Source: Pseudomonas berkeleyensis
Lineage (GTDB): Bacteria > Pseudomonadota > Gammaproteobacteria > Pseudomonadales > Pseudomonadaceae
Reading direction: 5' to 3'
DNA: 64,000 bases
NCBI RefSeq assembly: GCF_014109765.1
Contig: NZ_CP059139.1
Location: forward strand, 3,786,001 to 3,850,000
Shown piece after piece: positions 18,949 through 27,807 of this stretch. A program made the translations under genes and the position numbers. Numbering within the stretch: the stretch's first letter is position 1; each line of letters starts with the position of its first letter. Under the pieces are notes generated by a model. It was not told where the DNA came from, did not search any database, and was given only the letters and a program-made list of their open reading frames with translations.

Positions 18949-19776
18949 TCAGTCGAATTGCACGTCGGCGCGTTGTGCCAGGCCGGCTTCGTTGCCGGCC
19001 CACAGCTCGGCCTGGCCTTCGCCCAGCAGACGCCCGCCCACCTCGAAGGGTTGCGGCGAGATCAGCGGACGCAGGCCGCGGTAGGCGAAGCGGCGCAGAC
19101 GTGCCTCGGGGTTGGCACGGCAGAAGGCGCGCAGGTTCAGCGTGGCGATCAGCGGGCCGTGCACGACAAGACCGCCGTAGCCTTCGGTTTCGGTGCCGTA
19201 GGGCCAGTCGTAATGAATGCGATGCCCGTTGAAGGTCACCGCGCTGTAGCGAAACAGCAGGATGCTGGACGGCGTCACCGCCTCGCGCCAATCGCCCGCC
19301 ACCAGCGGCTCGCCACTGCTGGCCTTGGGTGGGCTGGGCTCGCGGTAGACGATGTCCTGCTCTTCGCGAATGGCAAGTTGGCCGTCCTGCAGGTAGTCGT
19401 GCTGCACGGTGACGAACAGCAGCGCGCCGGTGCGCCCGTGCTTTTCCTCGATGTGCTTGATGGTCGATACCCGGCTGGCTTCGCCGCCCACGCGCAGCGG
19501 CTGGAAGAACTCGACACGACCGCCAGCCCACATGCGGTTGCGATTGTCCGCTGGCGGCAGGAAGCCTCCGCGTGCCGGATGCCCGTCCTCGCCCAGTTGG
19601 TTCTCGCTCAACGGCTCCTGAAAGAAGGCCCAATGCCACAGCGGCGGCAGCGCCTCGCCATGCGCCGGTGTGGCTTCGCCGAGGGTGGCGGCAATGCGCT
19701 TGACCAGATTGCGACTGAGTTGGTCGTGAGCCTCTTCGCTACGACCGATCCAGGCAGAAACAGCAGAGTCACTCAT
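18949..19776 (-). CDS. ich: itaconyl-CoA hydratase (MaoC-like)
   Basis: 275 residues in two hot-dog halves (FAS1-like dehydratase plus MaoC-like). The N-terminal half contains PPLWHWAFFQEPL and MWAGGRVEFFQPLRVG. The C-terminal half has the hydratase signature FNGHRIHYDWPYG, then EGYGGLVVHGPL, with the Asp/His catalytic pair typical of (R)-specific hydratases. Predicted to hydrate itaconyl-CoA to citramalyl-CoA. First gene of the minus-strand itaconate operon and divergent from the LysR regulator, as PA0878 is in PAO1. Confidence 0.88.
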   Translation of the reverse strand: MSDSAVSAWIGRSEEAHDQLSRNLVKRIAATLGEATPAHGEALPPLWHWAFFQEPLSENQLGEDGHPARGGFLPPADNRNRMWAGGRVEFFQPLRVGGEASRVSTIKHIEEKHGRTGALLFVTVQHDYLQDGQLAIREEQDIVYREPSPPKASSGEPLVAGDWREAVTPSSILLFRYSAVTFNGHRIHYDWPYGTETEGYGGLVVHGPLIATLNLRAFCRANPEARLRRFAYRGLRPLISPQPFEVGGRLLGEGQAELWAGNEAGLAQRADVQFD

Positions 19777-19860
19777 GGGGGCAGGTTCCAGCTCGTTCTT
19801 GTGTGAGCCGAAGCATGCAACGCTGACGAGCGTTCATAGAATCCGCATTTATTTAACCCA

Positions 19861-19881
19861 GCGTTCGGATATTCTGAACGC
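19861..19881. promoter_or_regulatory. LysR-type operator candidate
   Basis: GCGTTCGGATATTCTGAACG followed by C is a near-perfect 21-bp dyad with a TTC-N9-GAA (T-N11-A) core, the standard LysR recognition pattern. It lies between the divergent ich (start 19776) and lysR (start 19991) genes, and a related half-site (GCGTTCATAGAATCC) lies nearer ich at about 19830, as expected for an activation site. Confidence 0.6.
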
Positions 19882-19891
19882 CATATTTCTA

Positions 19892-19975
19892 TGTGGGAGG
19901 GGCTTTAGCCGCGATGTTTTCCGGGGAAGCCAGGGCGTCGCGGCTAAAGCGGATCGCCGCCCGGCCCCTCCCACA
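19892..19975. repeat. REP element
   Basis: TGTGGGAGGGGCTTTAGCCG at the left and GGCCCCTCCCACA at the right form the outer arms, with GCGGCTAAAGC inside. Same family as the copies at 53650-53862. It ends 15 bases before the LysR start. Confidence 0.75.
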
Positions 19976-19990
19976 GAAGCAGAGGAACCC

Positions 19991-20878
19991 ATGCACTTCG
20001 ATCTTGCCGACCTGCGCCTGTTCATCCATATCGCCGAGTCGCCCAGCCTGACTCAAGGTGCACGCAAGGCGTTCCTCTCACCGGCCGCCGCCAGCGCACG
20101 GATCAAGGCACTGGAAAGCCAGCTCGGCAGTCGTCTGTTGTATCGCGACAGTCGCGGTGTCGAGCTGACGCCGGCCGGCCAGCGCCTGCTGCAACATGCA
20201 CGGCTGATCATGCGCCAGGTGGACTACCTGAAAAGCGAATTCACCGAATACGGCACCGATGCCGCCGGGCATATGCGCATCTTCGCCAACACCACGGCGG
20301 TGACCGAATTCCTCCCCGAGGTGCTGGCCGGCTTTCTCGCCGAACGCCCCGGCGTCACCGTCGACCTGCAGGAGCGCCTCAGCCGCGACATCGTGCGTGG
20401 CGTACTCGATGGTGCAGCAGATCTCGGCATCATCGCCGGCCCGGTGCAGGCGCCCGGCCTGCAAGTGCTGCACTTCAGCACCGACCGCCTGGTGCTGGCC
20501 GTGCCACTGGGCCATGCGCTGGCGCATCACAAGTCGGTGAGTTTCGCCGACACCCTCGCCTATCAGCATATCGGCCTGCACGAAGGCAGCACCCTGCTGA
20601 GCTTTTTGCGCGAACAGGTGGAAAAGCTCGGTGGCAGCCTGGCGCTGAGAATTCAGGTTTCAAGCTTCGAGGCGATCTGCCGGATGGTCGAGGCCGGTGT
20701 GGGCATCGGCATCATTCCCGAGTCATCGGCATTGCGGCACAGCCGCACCATGCAACTGGCGACCCTGCAACTGGACGAAGCCTGGGCGGTGCGCGAACGC
20801 AGCATGCTGGTGCGTGAACTGGACGCGCTGCCAGGTAGCGTGCGCGCGCTGATCGAGCGGCTGAACCAGGGCGTCTAG
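19991..20878 (+). CDS. LysR-family regulator of the itaconate cluster
   Basis: 295 residues: winged helix (DLADLRLFIHIAESPSLTQG, LSPAAASARIKALESQLG) and a LysR effector-binding domain with GVGIGIIPESSA near the end. ATG 19991 sits after AGAGGA at good spacing; upstream in-frame codons run through a REP element and are rejected. Divergent from ich, and equivalent in position to PAO1 PA0877. Likely activates the itaconate genes in response to itaconate or a pathway intermediate; the inducer is inferred. Confidence 0.88.
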   Translation: MHFDLADLRLFIHIAESPSLTQGARKAFLSPAAASARIKALESQLGSRLLYRDSRGVELTPAGQRLLQHARLIMRQVDYLKSEFTEYGTDAAGHMRIFANTTAVTEFLPEVLAGFLAERPGVTVDLQERLSRDIVRGVLDGAADLGIIAGPVQAPGLQVLHFSTDRLVLAVPLGHALAHHKSVSFADTLAYQHIGLHEGSTLLSFLREQVEKLGGSLALRIQVSSFEAICRMVEAGVGIGIIPESSALRHSRTMQLATLQLDEAWAVRERSMLVRELDALPGSVRALIERLNQGV

Positions 20879-20893
20879 GCAGAACCGACAGGC

Positions 20894-20921
20894 AAAAAAA
20901 GGGCGACCAAATTGGTCGCCC
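20894..20921 (-). terminator. Rho-independent terminator of phhR
   Basis: Perfect stem GGGCGACCAA / TTGGTCGCCC at 20901-20921. On the minus strand it is followed by seven T residues (A7 on the plus strand at 20894-20900), which fits termination of phhR. The plus-strand side lacks a T-run, so it is a weaker stop for the convergent lysR gene. Confidence 0.8.
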
Positions 20922-21050
20922 GCCCATTCAAGGCATTCCAGGGGAGGAATGCGGAAACGCTTGCACCCAAATCACGCAGGATCATTGGGACGGCCTCAGT
21001 GTCGCTGCAGGTGCCTGCCCTGCCTATTGCACCAAGGTCGTAGGTCGCTG

Positions 21051-22604
21051 CTATTCCTTGCCCAACCCATGCTGACGCAGCTTGTTGGCGATGGTGGTAT
21101 GGGAAACCCCGAGCCGCTTGCCCAATTGGCGGCTGCTCGGGTGCTCGTGATACAGGCGCTCCAGCACAGCCTTTTCGAAGCGCCCGAGAATATCGTCGAG
21201 GCTGCCTTCCACCGAGAATTCACCCAGAGGCTGCGGTGCGCCGTAATCCGGCAGGCGAATATGCTCGACCTTCACCGTACCGCCGTCGCACAGCGATACG
21301 GCCTGGAACAGCACGTTCTCCAGTTGCCGCACATTGCCCGGCCAGTGGTAATGCGCCATGCGTTCGAAGGCCTGCGGCGCCAGCTTCGGCAGACTGCAAC
21401 CGATCTGCCGGCTGGCCGAATCAAGGAAGTGATCGACCAGCGGCGCCAGGCCATCGAGGCATTCGCGCAACGGCGGGATATGCAGGCTGAGCACGTTGAG
21501 ACGGTGGTAGAGATCCTGGCGAAATTCGCCACGTGCGCACAGTTCGGACAAGTCCACCTGGGTGGCGCAGATCACTCGCACGTCCAGGTACACCTCCTCG
21601 TCGCTGCCCACGCGGCGGAAGCAACCATCCTGCAGAAAACGCAGCAGCTTGGCCTGCATGCGCGGGCTCATCTCACCGACGCCATCGAGAAACAGCGTGC
21701 CGCCTGCGGTCAGCTCCAACAGGCCGAGCTTGCCTTCCGGACGCGCGCCCTCGAAGGCCCCAGGGCCGTAGCCGAACAGCTCGGTCTCGGCCATCGACTC
21801 CGGCAGGCCGGCACAGTTGAGCGCCATGAACGGTGATTGCCCACGCGGGCTGGCCAGGTGGCAGGCGCGCGCCAGCAGCTCCTTGCCCGTACCGGTTTCG
21901 CCCTCGATCAACAGCGGTGCATCCAGCGGCGCCATGCGCCGCGCCTCACGCACCACCGCGGCCATCACCTTGGAGCTCTGGAAGATCGAATCGAAACCGC
22001 GCAGCTCCTGCTTGCGCACGTGGTAGATGCGCTCACCGACACGATCAGCCCGGTGCAGGGTGAGCACCGCACCAGCCAGTGCCTCGCTCTCGTCATGCTC
22101 ACTTTGCAGCGGTGCGATATCGGCAAGAAACACGTCGCCCTTGATCTGCACGCGCAAGCCGTTGATCCGCGCCTTGTTGGCCCGCACCAGCTCGGGCAGG
22201 TCGAATTCCTCGGCGTAGCGCGAGAGCGGAATTCCCGGCACCTCGTCAACACGCACGCCGAGCAACTGCGCAGCACTGCGATTGGCCGCGACGATGGAAC
22301 CGCCCATGTCGATGGACAGCACCGGGAAATCCAGGGCGCCGAGCAAAGCATTGAGCTCTAGGTGACGGCGCTCGCTGGGCATCAGGCCAACACGTTTGAC
22401 GCCAAACACCCCGGCAATGGCCTCCAGCTTCGGGCGCAGCGCCTGGAACTGCAGGTTGATCAGGTTCGGGCAATGCAGGTAGATGGCGTTGCCCTGCTCG
22501 CCCCCGACTTCGCCGCGTGCCACGTTGATGCCGTAGTCGACCAGCAGTTCGAGGATGTCGCGCAGGATGCCGACACGGTTCTGGCAGTGGATCTTGATAC
22601 GCAT
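21051..22604 (-). CDS. phhR: PhhR, sigma-54-type regulator of aromatic amino acid catabolism (TyrR family)
   Basis: 517 residues: N-terminal ACT domain (IHCQNRVGILRDILELLVDY), PAS domain (about 80-190), AAA+ core with Walker A EGETGTGKELLAR and Walker B region GGTLFLDGVGEM, and a C-terminal Fis-type helix-turn-helix (SSRQLGKRLGVSHTTIANKL). The sigma-54 contact loop is not a clean GAFTGA: the sequence reads GYGPGAFEGARPEG, consistent with TyrR/PhhR proteins that act at sigma-70 promoters. Divergent from phhA, with a TyrR-like box in between. Responds to phenylalanine or tyrosine in relatives. Confidence 0.92.
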   Translation of the reverse strand: MRIKIHCQNRVGILRDILELLVDYGINVARGEVGGEQGNAIYLHCPNLINLQFQALRPKLEAIAGVFGVKRVGLMPSERRHLELNALLGALDFPVLSIDMGGSIVAANRSAAQLLGVRVDEVPGIPLSRYAEEFDLPELVRANKARINGLRVQIKGDVFLADIAPLQSEHDESEALAGAVLTLHRADRVGERIYHVRKQELRGFDSIFQSSKVMAAVVREARRMAPLDAPLLIEGETGTGKELLARACHLASPRGQSPFMALNCAGLPESMAETELFGYGPGAFEGARPEGKLGLLELTAGGTLFLDGVGEMSPRMQAKLLRFLQDGCFRRVGSDEEVYLDVRVICATQVDLSELCARGEFRQDLYHRLNVLSLHIPPLRECLDGLAPLVDHFLDSASRQIGCSLPKLAPQAFERMAHYHWPGNVRQLENVLFQAVSLCDGGTVKVEHIRLPDYGAPQPLGEFSVEGSLDDILGRFEKAVLERLYHEHPSSRQLGKRLGVSHTTIANKLRQHGLGKE

Positions 22605-22734
22605 GGCGCAGGCTCTTATCGGTCTTGTTATGGGCCGCCAAGGCGAGCAATCGACCGTGGCTGCGAATTTTCCGTCAAGAATATGTGACAGATTAGCGCA
22701 GCAGCAAGGTGACGCTCTGTGGCTGCCGGAAATC

Positions 22735-22752
22735 CGTAATCAATTCTTTACG
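22735..22752. promoter_or_regulatory. TyrR/PhhR-box candidate
   Basis: CGTAATCAATTCTTTACG, an 18-bp dyad with GTAA-N8-TTAC, which matches the TyrR box layout TGTAAA-N6-TTTACA except at the outermost base of each arm. It lies 102 bases upstream of the phhA start and 131 upstream of phhR, so it can serve both. Confidence 0.6.
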
Positions 22753-22853
22753 AAATTACCGCAGGCGCGCATGGGCACCCGTCGCTCGGCCTCTGCCACA
22801 TACGGCACAACGGGCCCATTCTCCGGTCAAGACAATAACAACAGGAGGCAGCG

Positions 22854-23639
22854 ATGAAGAGCACGCAGTACCTGGCACGGGAACCGGATGAAAGCGGCTT
22901 TATCCACTATCCGGACAGTGAACATCAGGTCTGGCACACGCTGATCACCCGCCAGCTCGAGGTGATCCAGGGGCGTGCCTGCCAGGAGTACCTCGACGGT
23001 ATCGAGCAGCTCGCCCTGCCCCTCGAGCGCATCCCGCAGCTTGGCGAAGTCAACCGCGTGCTCGAAGCCAGCACCGGCTGGAACGTCGCTCGGGTACCGG
23101 CGCTGATCCCCTTCCAGACCTTCTTCGAGCTGCTGGCCAGCAAGCGTTTTCCCGTGGCCACCTTCATCCGCACGCCCGAGGAACTGGACTACTTGCAAGA
23201 GCCAGACATCTTCCACGAGCTTTTCGGTCACTGCCCGCTGCTGACCAATCCCTGGTTCGCCGAATTCACCCACACCTACGGCAAGCTCGGCCTCAAGGCG
23301 AGCAAGGAAGAGCGCGTCTACCTGGCGCGGCTGTACTGGCTGACCATCGAGTTCGGCCTGGTCGACACGCCAACGGGTCGACGCATCTATGGCGGCGGCA
23401 TCCTTTCCTCGCCGAAGGAAACCCGCTACGCACTGTCCGACGTGCCCGAGCACCAGGCCTTCGATCCGCTGGAGGCGATGCGTACGCCCTACCGCATCGA
23501 TATCCTGCAACCTCTGTATTTCGTCCTGCCGGATCTCAAGCGTCTGTTCGAGCTGGCCCAGGAGGACATCATGGCGCTGGTACAACAGGCCAGACAGATG
23601 GGGCTGCATGCGCCTAAATTTCCACCGAAAGCCGCATAG
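22854..23639 (+). CDS. phhA: phenylalanine 4-monooxygenase
   Basis: 261 residues, the usual size of the bacterial enzyme. It hydroxylates L-phenylalanine to L-tyrosine with tetrahydropterin and O2. Iron ligands are visible: His121 and His126 in [11 protein letters not shown], and Glu166 in [13 protein letters not shown] 22854 follows GGAGG. Cytoplasmic. It is followed by phhB, which recycles the pterin cofactor; phhC (aminotransferase), next in PAO1, is not in this position here. Confidence 0.96.
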   Translation: MKSTQYLAREPDESGFIHYPDSEHQVWHTLITRQLEVIQGRACQEYLDGIEQLALPLERIPQLGEVNRVLEASTGWNVARVPALIPFQTFFELLASKRFPVATFIRTPEELDYLQEPDIFHELFGHCPLLTNPWFAEFTHTYGKLGLKASKEERVYLARLYWLTIEFGLVDTPTGRRIYGGGILSSPKETRYALSDVPEHQAFDPLEAMRTPYRIDILQPLYFVLPDLKRLFELAQEDIMALVQQARQMGLHAPKFPPKAA

Positions 23640-23668
23640 AGCGGACATGCCGTCAGGCTTGCCAGCGA

Positions 23669-23728
23669 GTAGCCCGGATGAAATCCGGGATCACCCACAG
23701 ACATGGCCCCGGATTTCATCCGGGCTAC
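23669..23728. repeat. REP element between phhA and phhB
   Basis: Inverted arms GTAGCCCGGATGAAATCCGG (23669) and CCCCGGATTTCATCCGGGCT (23707), ending just upstream of the phhB ribosome binding site. A possible mRNA-stabilising stem that sets phhA:phhB expression ratio. Confidence 0.8.
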
Positions 23729-23746
23729 AAAAACCAGGAGAACTCC

Positions 23747-24100
23747 ATGAGCCTTGCCCAAGCCCAATGCGAAGCCTGCCGCGCCGACGCACCGCACGTC
23801 TCGGAAGAGGAACTTGCCGAACTGATTCGCGAGATTCCGGACTGGAACATCGAAGTGCGCGACGACCACATGGAACTGGAGCGGGTCTACCTGTTCAAGA
23901 ATTTCCGCCACGCCCTGGCCTTCACCAACGCCGTGGGCGCCATCGCCGAGGAAGTCGGCCATCACCCGGCATTGCTCACCGAATGGGGCAAGGTCACCGT
24001 GACCTGGTGGAGCCATGAAATGCGCGGCCTGCACCGTAACGACTTCATCATGGCAGCCCGCACCGACGTGCTCGCCGCCAATGCCGAGGGGCGTAAGTAA
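23747..24100 (+). CDS. phhB: pterin-4a-carbinolamine dehydratase
   Basis: 117 residues. Removes water from 4a-hydroxytetrahydropterin to recycle the PhhA cofactor. Seen: [40 protein letters not shown], and the active-site [20 protein letters not shown] with the His-His-Pro motif. ATG 23747 follows AGGAG at 6 bases. An upstream in-frame start would run through the REP palindrome and is rejected. Confidence 0.94.
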   Translation: MSLAQAQCEACRADAPHVSEEELAELIREIPDWNIEVRDDHMELERVYLFKNFRHALAFTNAVGAIAEEVGHHPALLTEWGKVTVTWWSHEMRGLHRNDFIMAARTDVLAANAEGRK

Positions 24101-24114
24101 ACGTGGGCTGAGCC

Positions 24115-24181
24115 GTAGGGTGCGCTGTGCGCACCGACTCCAATATCGCGTCAAACCAGCGGTGCGCACAGCGCACCCTAC
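24115..24181. repeat. REP element with perfect 21-bp arms
   Basis: GTAGGGTGCGCTGTGCGCAC plus C at 24115-24135 is exactly complementary to 24161-24181. Same family as 14951 and 25884. Within the 320-base gap after phhB; a second, looser inverted pair GTAACCCACCA / TGGTGGGTTAC follows at 24258-24302. Nothing else is seen in the gap apart from the terminator at 24378. Confidence 0.85.
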
Positions 24182-24377
24182 CCGGTTGTCGCAGTCCCGT
24201 AAGCTGGGTTAGCCGCCCGTCACAGTTGCCAGGATCACCCACAATGTCTGCTGCGGCGTAACCCACCATCGGCGCAACGAGGTCTATCGCCTGGTGGGTT
24301 ACGCGGCGCACCACTACAGCGGTGACTGCTATTCTGCGTTCCGCGCCGCTAACCCACCCTACAGACCCGCAGAAACG

Positions 24378-24404
24378 ACAAGGCCCGTCAGTGACGGGCC
24401 TTGT
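24378..24404 (-). terminator. terminator of the cold-shock gene
   Basis: ACAAGGCCCGTCA / TGACGGGCCTTGT is a perfect 13-bp stem with a one-base centre, 17 bases beyond the csp stop; a modest T-rich stretch follows on the minus strand. Confidence 0.7.
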
Positions 24405-24420
24405 GCTTTCGAGCTACAGC

Positions 24421-24630
24421 TCAGAGTGCAGAAACGTCTTCCGCCTGCAGTCCTTTCTGGCCCTGGGTCACGCTGTACTCGACCTTCTGGCCTTCGACCA
24501 GAGTGCGGTGACCATCGCCGCGGATGGCGCGGTAGTGAACGAATACGTCCGGGCCGCTTTCGCGCTGAATGAACCCGTAACCCTTGGAATCATTGAACCA
24601 TTTGACGGTACCCGTCTCGCGATCTGCCAT
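24421..24630 (-). CDS. cold-shock domain protein
   Basis: 69 residues, a single cold-shock domain. RNP1 is KGYGFIQ and RNP2 is DVFVHY, with the N-terminal [11 protein letters not shown]. Binds single-stranded RNA/DNA; likely an RNA chaperone. The ATG at 24630 follows GGAGAAG and fits the family length. More than 150 bases of AT-richer leader precede it before the next gene, consistent with a long 5' UTR as in cspA-type genes. Which paralogue (CspA, CapB, CspD) cannot be fixed from sequence alone. Confidence 0.94.
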   Translation of the reverse strand: MADRETGTVKWFNDSKGYGFIQRESGPDVFVHYRAIRGDGHRTLVEGQKVEYSVTQGQKGLQAEDVSAL

Positions 24631-24860
24631 TACCAACTTCTCCAAACTCGCTATGTTTTTATTATCCCGAAGGCGCTTTGATGGCTCGGTAAAAACGTTC
24701 TTCTCATCGCTCGCCGACCCCGGCACTTCGAGCGTGGAGCAGGTCAAGCGAATAGCGTTCTTGCTGCAGCCGAAGGCCGAGTATAGAGCATGATCTGTGA
24801 CTGAAAAGCACTTTTTTGGAACCAATAGAAAACCAGAAAATATAAGGCTTAGCGCCGGCT
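24631..24860 (-). promoter_or_regulatory. leader and promoter region of the cold-shock gene
   Basis: This gene-free, AT-richer stretch precedes the cold-shock coding region. It is long enough for the extended, temperature-responsive leader typical of csp transcripts. No precise promoter or cold box was identified. Confidence 0.35.
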
Positions 24861-25853
24861 TTACCCGCTTTTAGCCAGTAGATCGCGCAACTTCTTCGTC
24901 AGCCGCTGAACCTGATCTGCGTCCAGTCGATAGGCCCAGTCACCGTGCCCAATCACCTCATCAGCCTTGAAGCCTTCGTGCTTGCCGAGCACCAGCCAAT
25001 GCTGATCACCCTGCTTGTACAAGGCGCCCGCCAGTGACTGCCCATCGAACCCGCTCAGTTGGAATTTCAACATCGGCGCCTGTTTGAAACCGATCTGCGA
25101 CAACGGCGCGGCATCGGCAAACAGCAGATTGGAAAACAGCGTGACCATGCCATTGGCGGCGCCCTCGAAACTCAGCGTCTGGTTACTGGCCAATTGCTCG
25201 ACGGCAAAATTGTATTGCTGGGCATCGGCCTTGCTCAGTGTCAGCTTCTCACCGTCGGCGTAGTTCAACGCCAGGCGTTGCACGCTGGTGAATGGAATAT
25301 CCGTGATCCGGCGATCCAGCCATTCCAACTCGATCACAGGGGGCGCGAGCGACTGATCGATCTGCCAGACCTGATCCTCCCCCGCACGACGTACCAGTTG
25401 GCCACTGCCCTGCAGAGACGGATTGCCCAGGCGCAGATTCAGATCGGGGTGCCCCTCGAACTGTAATTTCAATCGCAGCGCCTGCTCGCCCTCCTTGCCA
25501 CTTTCGGCCAGGCCCAGGCGCCCATGCCACTGCGCGTTGGTCGTCTTGGCCTCTACCGTCCGCGCCTCGCGCAGTGCCCGCAGCAGCTCGGCCAAGGGTT
25601 GCGGCGCTGCGGGATAGTCCGCCTTGGCCGGCACCACCCAGGCATCGCCGCGACGCTCGATACGCACCGCCGGCTGGCCAGGCTGCTCGATCTCGAGGGC
25701 TTGCAGACTGCTCAGGTAAGCCTGCTCGGCCGCCAACCAGGGCGCCCGCTCGACCTGCGCCGTGCGTTGCTGCTGGTTCTGCTGCACGGCCAGATAACCG
25801 AGCACGCAGAGCAGCACGATAACGATCAATGCGATCAGACCTTTACGTCCCAT
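24861..25853 (-). CDS. DUF4340 domain-containing protein of a Gld-type ABC system
   Basis: 330 residues with one N-terminal membrane helix ([18 protein letters not shown]) and a periplasmic DUF4340 region with repeated beta-rich units ([39 protein letters not shown]). It is the last gene of a four-gene minus-strand cluster (ATPase, permease, GldG-like, DUF4340), the standard arrangement in gammaproteobacteria. Function of the system is not established outside Bacteroidetes gliding. Confidence 0.88.
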   Translation of the reverse strand: MGRKGLIALIVIVLLCVLGYLAVQQNQQQRTAQVERAPWLAAEQAYLSSLQALEIEQPGQPAVRIERRGDAWVVPAKADYPAAPQPLAELLRALREARTVEAKTTNAQWHGRLGLAESGKEGEQALRLKLQFEGHPDLNLRLGNPSLQGSGQLVRRAGEDQVWQIDQSLAPPVIELEWLDRRITDIPFTSVQRLALNYADGEKLTLSKADAQQYNFAVEQLASNQTLSFEGAANGMVTLFSNLLFADAAPLSQIGFKQAPMLKFQLSGFDGQSLAGALYKQGDQHWLVLGKHEGFKADEVIGHGDWAYRLDADQVQRLTKKLRDLLAKSG

Positions 25854-25883
25854 GAACTCTCACTCTCGAATACGACTGAGTCA

Positions 25884-25956
25884 CGTAGGGTGTCGCGGGG
25901 CCGCCCAGGCTATGCGCACCGATACATCCACTGTGGTACGCACGGCGCACCCTACG
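25884..25956. repeat. REP-type inverted repeat
   Basis: CGTAGGG at 25884 and CCCTACG at 25950 with imperfect arms (TATGCGCACC against GGTACGCACGG) fill the gap between the GldG-like and DUF4340 genes. Confidence 0.65.
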
Positions 25957-25965
25957 TTCCGAAAC

Positions 25966-27798
25966 CTAAGCGACGCGGCGACGCCGCCATAGCCACAGCG
26001 CCAGCACACCGAGGGTCAGCAGCGCCGGCACCAGGGCGATATTGATCACCTTGAGCGTGCGGCCCAGCGCCTCGATATCGGCATTGAGCTGGTAACGCAC
26101 ATCGCGCAGCTCCTTGCGTATCTCCAGCTTCTGCTGGATGAAACGCTGCAGTGCCGTCTGCTGCTCCGGCGTCAACTCCAGTGCCTTGCTGGGGTCGTCG
26201 CTCTGCTGCAGTGCCGCCAGTTGCTGCTCGGTTTCTGCCAGGCGCGCCTGCAGCGCCTGCTCCTTGTCACGGAAACGCTGCTCGGCAGCACGTTGCAACG
26301 CTTCCACCACCACGAACGGACGGCTGAAGCGGCCACGCGAACGCACGCTGATGAGTGCTTCGGAACCGGCCAGATTATCCAGCGCATTGATGGTGAAGGT
26401 GCCATTGTCGGCCCAGGGCTGCGGAATGCGCTGACCGAAGAAATCCTGCACCTGCACCCACATGCGGTCGCTGAGGATATCGGTGTCGGCCACGGCGATC
26501 ACGTTGATGTTGTCAGCCTGCTTGAGCCCATCCTTGCGCCCTTCGATGCCATCGGGAAAGGCGCTCTGCGCCGGGCCGTCGATACGTGCGGCAATGGTGT
26601 AGCGCTCGCCGGTCGGCTCCAGTTCGCGGATCAGCTCCTCCGGGTTGCTCAGCATGGCGAAGCGCTGGGCATCGAACGGCATGGCGTATTCGGAGCTCTG
26701 CATCAGCGGCGTGAAACGCGTCTTCGCGCCTTCCACCGGTTCGAGAATCCCGGCAGTGGCGACGGTGATGCTCTCCAGCCCGGCGGTGGCGATATCGGTC
26801 TGATCCAGCGCCTTGCGCGGCAGGCTCAACCAGGCGGCGTGACGCACGGGGCGCTGGTTCTGGCCCATGTTCACCGACATCGCGTAGGAGCCGTCGCCCA
26901 GCACCTTGTCCGGCACCATGCGCAAACCCCAGGCCTTGAACAGCGGCTCGATGTTCGATGCTCTGTCCATCGCCACCTCGCCCGGCATATCACCCGTATC
27001 GGCCTCGGCGTAAGGGTCGACGAACACCATCAGCTTGCCGCCGCGCAGCACGAACTGGTCGATGGCGTACAACGCCTGCTCGGGCAGATGCTTCGGATGC
27101 ACCAGCCACAGCACCGAGATGTTGTCGGGGATCAGGTCGATGTCGGCCTTGAGGGTCTCGATATCGAACAGCTGGCGCACCTGCTCCAGCACCATCCACG
27201 GCGGCGTCGGTTGGCGTGCGGCCATGTCGAAGCCGCCGGTCATGGGCAGCCCGGAGAGCACGCCAACCACCGGCAACTGCGGCTGAGCCAGGGTCTGCAC
27301 CAGACGGCTCAGCTCATATTCAAGATGCTCCTCCTGATCCAGGGCGAAGAACGGGATCACCTGGGTGTCGTCCAGCGCGTTGGTGCCGGCCAGGCCGAAG
27401 TAGATCGAATCACCACCCTGTTGCAGCGGGATGCCCTGCAGGCCGAACTCGGCGGCCTTGTCCTCGTCCTCGGAGAACGGCTCGGGGTCGATGATGTGCA
27501 GGCGAATCTTGCCGCCGGCCTGCGCCTGGTAGGCCTTGAGCATTTCTTCCACGCGCTGGGCGTAGGTGCGCAGCGCCGGCAGATCCTTGGCCACCTTGTC
27601 CGAGTAGAAGAAGTACAGATTGATCGGCTCGTCCAGCTCGCCAAGTATCTGCTTGGTGCCGTCGGAAATGGTGTAGAGCTTCTGCTCGGTCAGATCCAGG
27701 CGGGCACCGCCCAGACCCAGGCCGGCCAGCAGGTTGAAGGCGACGAAGGCGACCGCGATCAGCAGCAACCCGGCGCCGGAATAGATCAGCTTTTTCAT
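25966..27798 (-). CDS. GldG-like ABC auxiliary protein
   Basis: 610 residues. An N-terminal membrane helix (LIYSGAGLLLIAVAFVAFNL), a large periplasmic region of the GldG/ABC-type uncharacterised family (LDLTEQKLYTISDGTKQILG; LPVVGVLSGLPMTGGFD; GGKLMVFVDPYAEAD), a coiled coil (about 500-560), and a C-terminal membrane helix (INIALVPALLTLGVLALWLW) ending in RRRRVA. Starts 9 bases after the permease stop. Probably a periplasmic partner of the transporter. Confidence 0.88.
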   Translation of the reverse strand: MKKLIYSGAGLLLIAVAFVAFNLLAGLGLGGARLDLTEQKLYTISDGTKQILGELDEPINLYFFYSDKVAKDLPALRTYAQRVEEMLKAYQAQAGGKIRLHIIDPEPFSEDEDKAAEFGLQGIPLQQGGDSIYFGLAGTNALDDTQVIPFFALDQEEHLEYELSRLVQTLAQPQLPVVGVLSGLPMTGGFDMAARQPTPPWMVLEQVRQLFDIETLKADIDLIPDNISVLWLVHPKHLPEQALYAIDQFVLRGGKLMVFVDPYAEADTGDMPGEVAMDRASNIEPLFKAWGLRMVPDKVLGDGSYAMSVNMGQNQRPVRHAAWLSLPRKALDQTDIATAGLESITVATAGILEPVEGAKTRFTPLMQSSEYAMPFDAQRFAMLSNPEELIRELEPTGERYTIAARIDGPAQSAFPDGIEGRKDGLKQADNINVIAVADTDILSDRMWVQVQDFFGQRIPQPWADNGTFTINALDNLAGSEALISVRSRGRFSRPFVVVEALQRAAEQRFRDKEQALQARLAETEQQLAALQQSDDPSKALELTPEQQTALQRFIQQKLEIRKELRDVRYQLNADIEALGRTLKVINIALVPALLTLGVLALWLWRRRRVA

Positions 27799-27807
27799 GG
27801 GCGCTCC

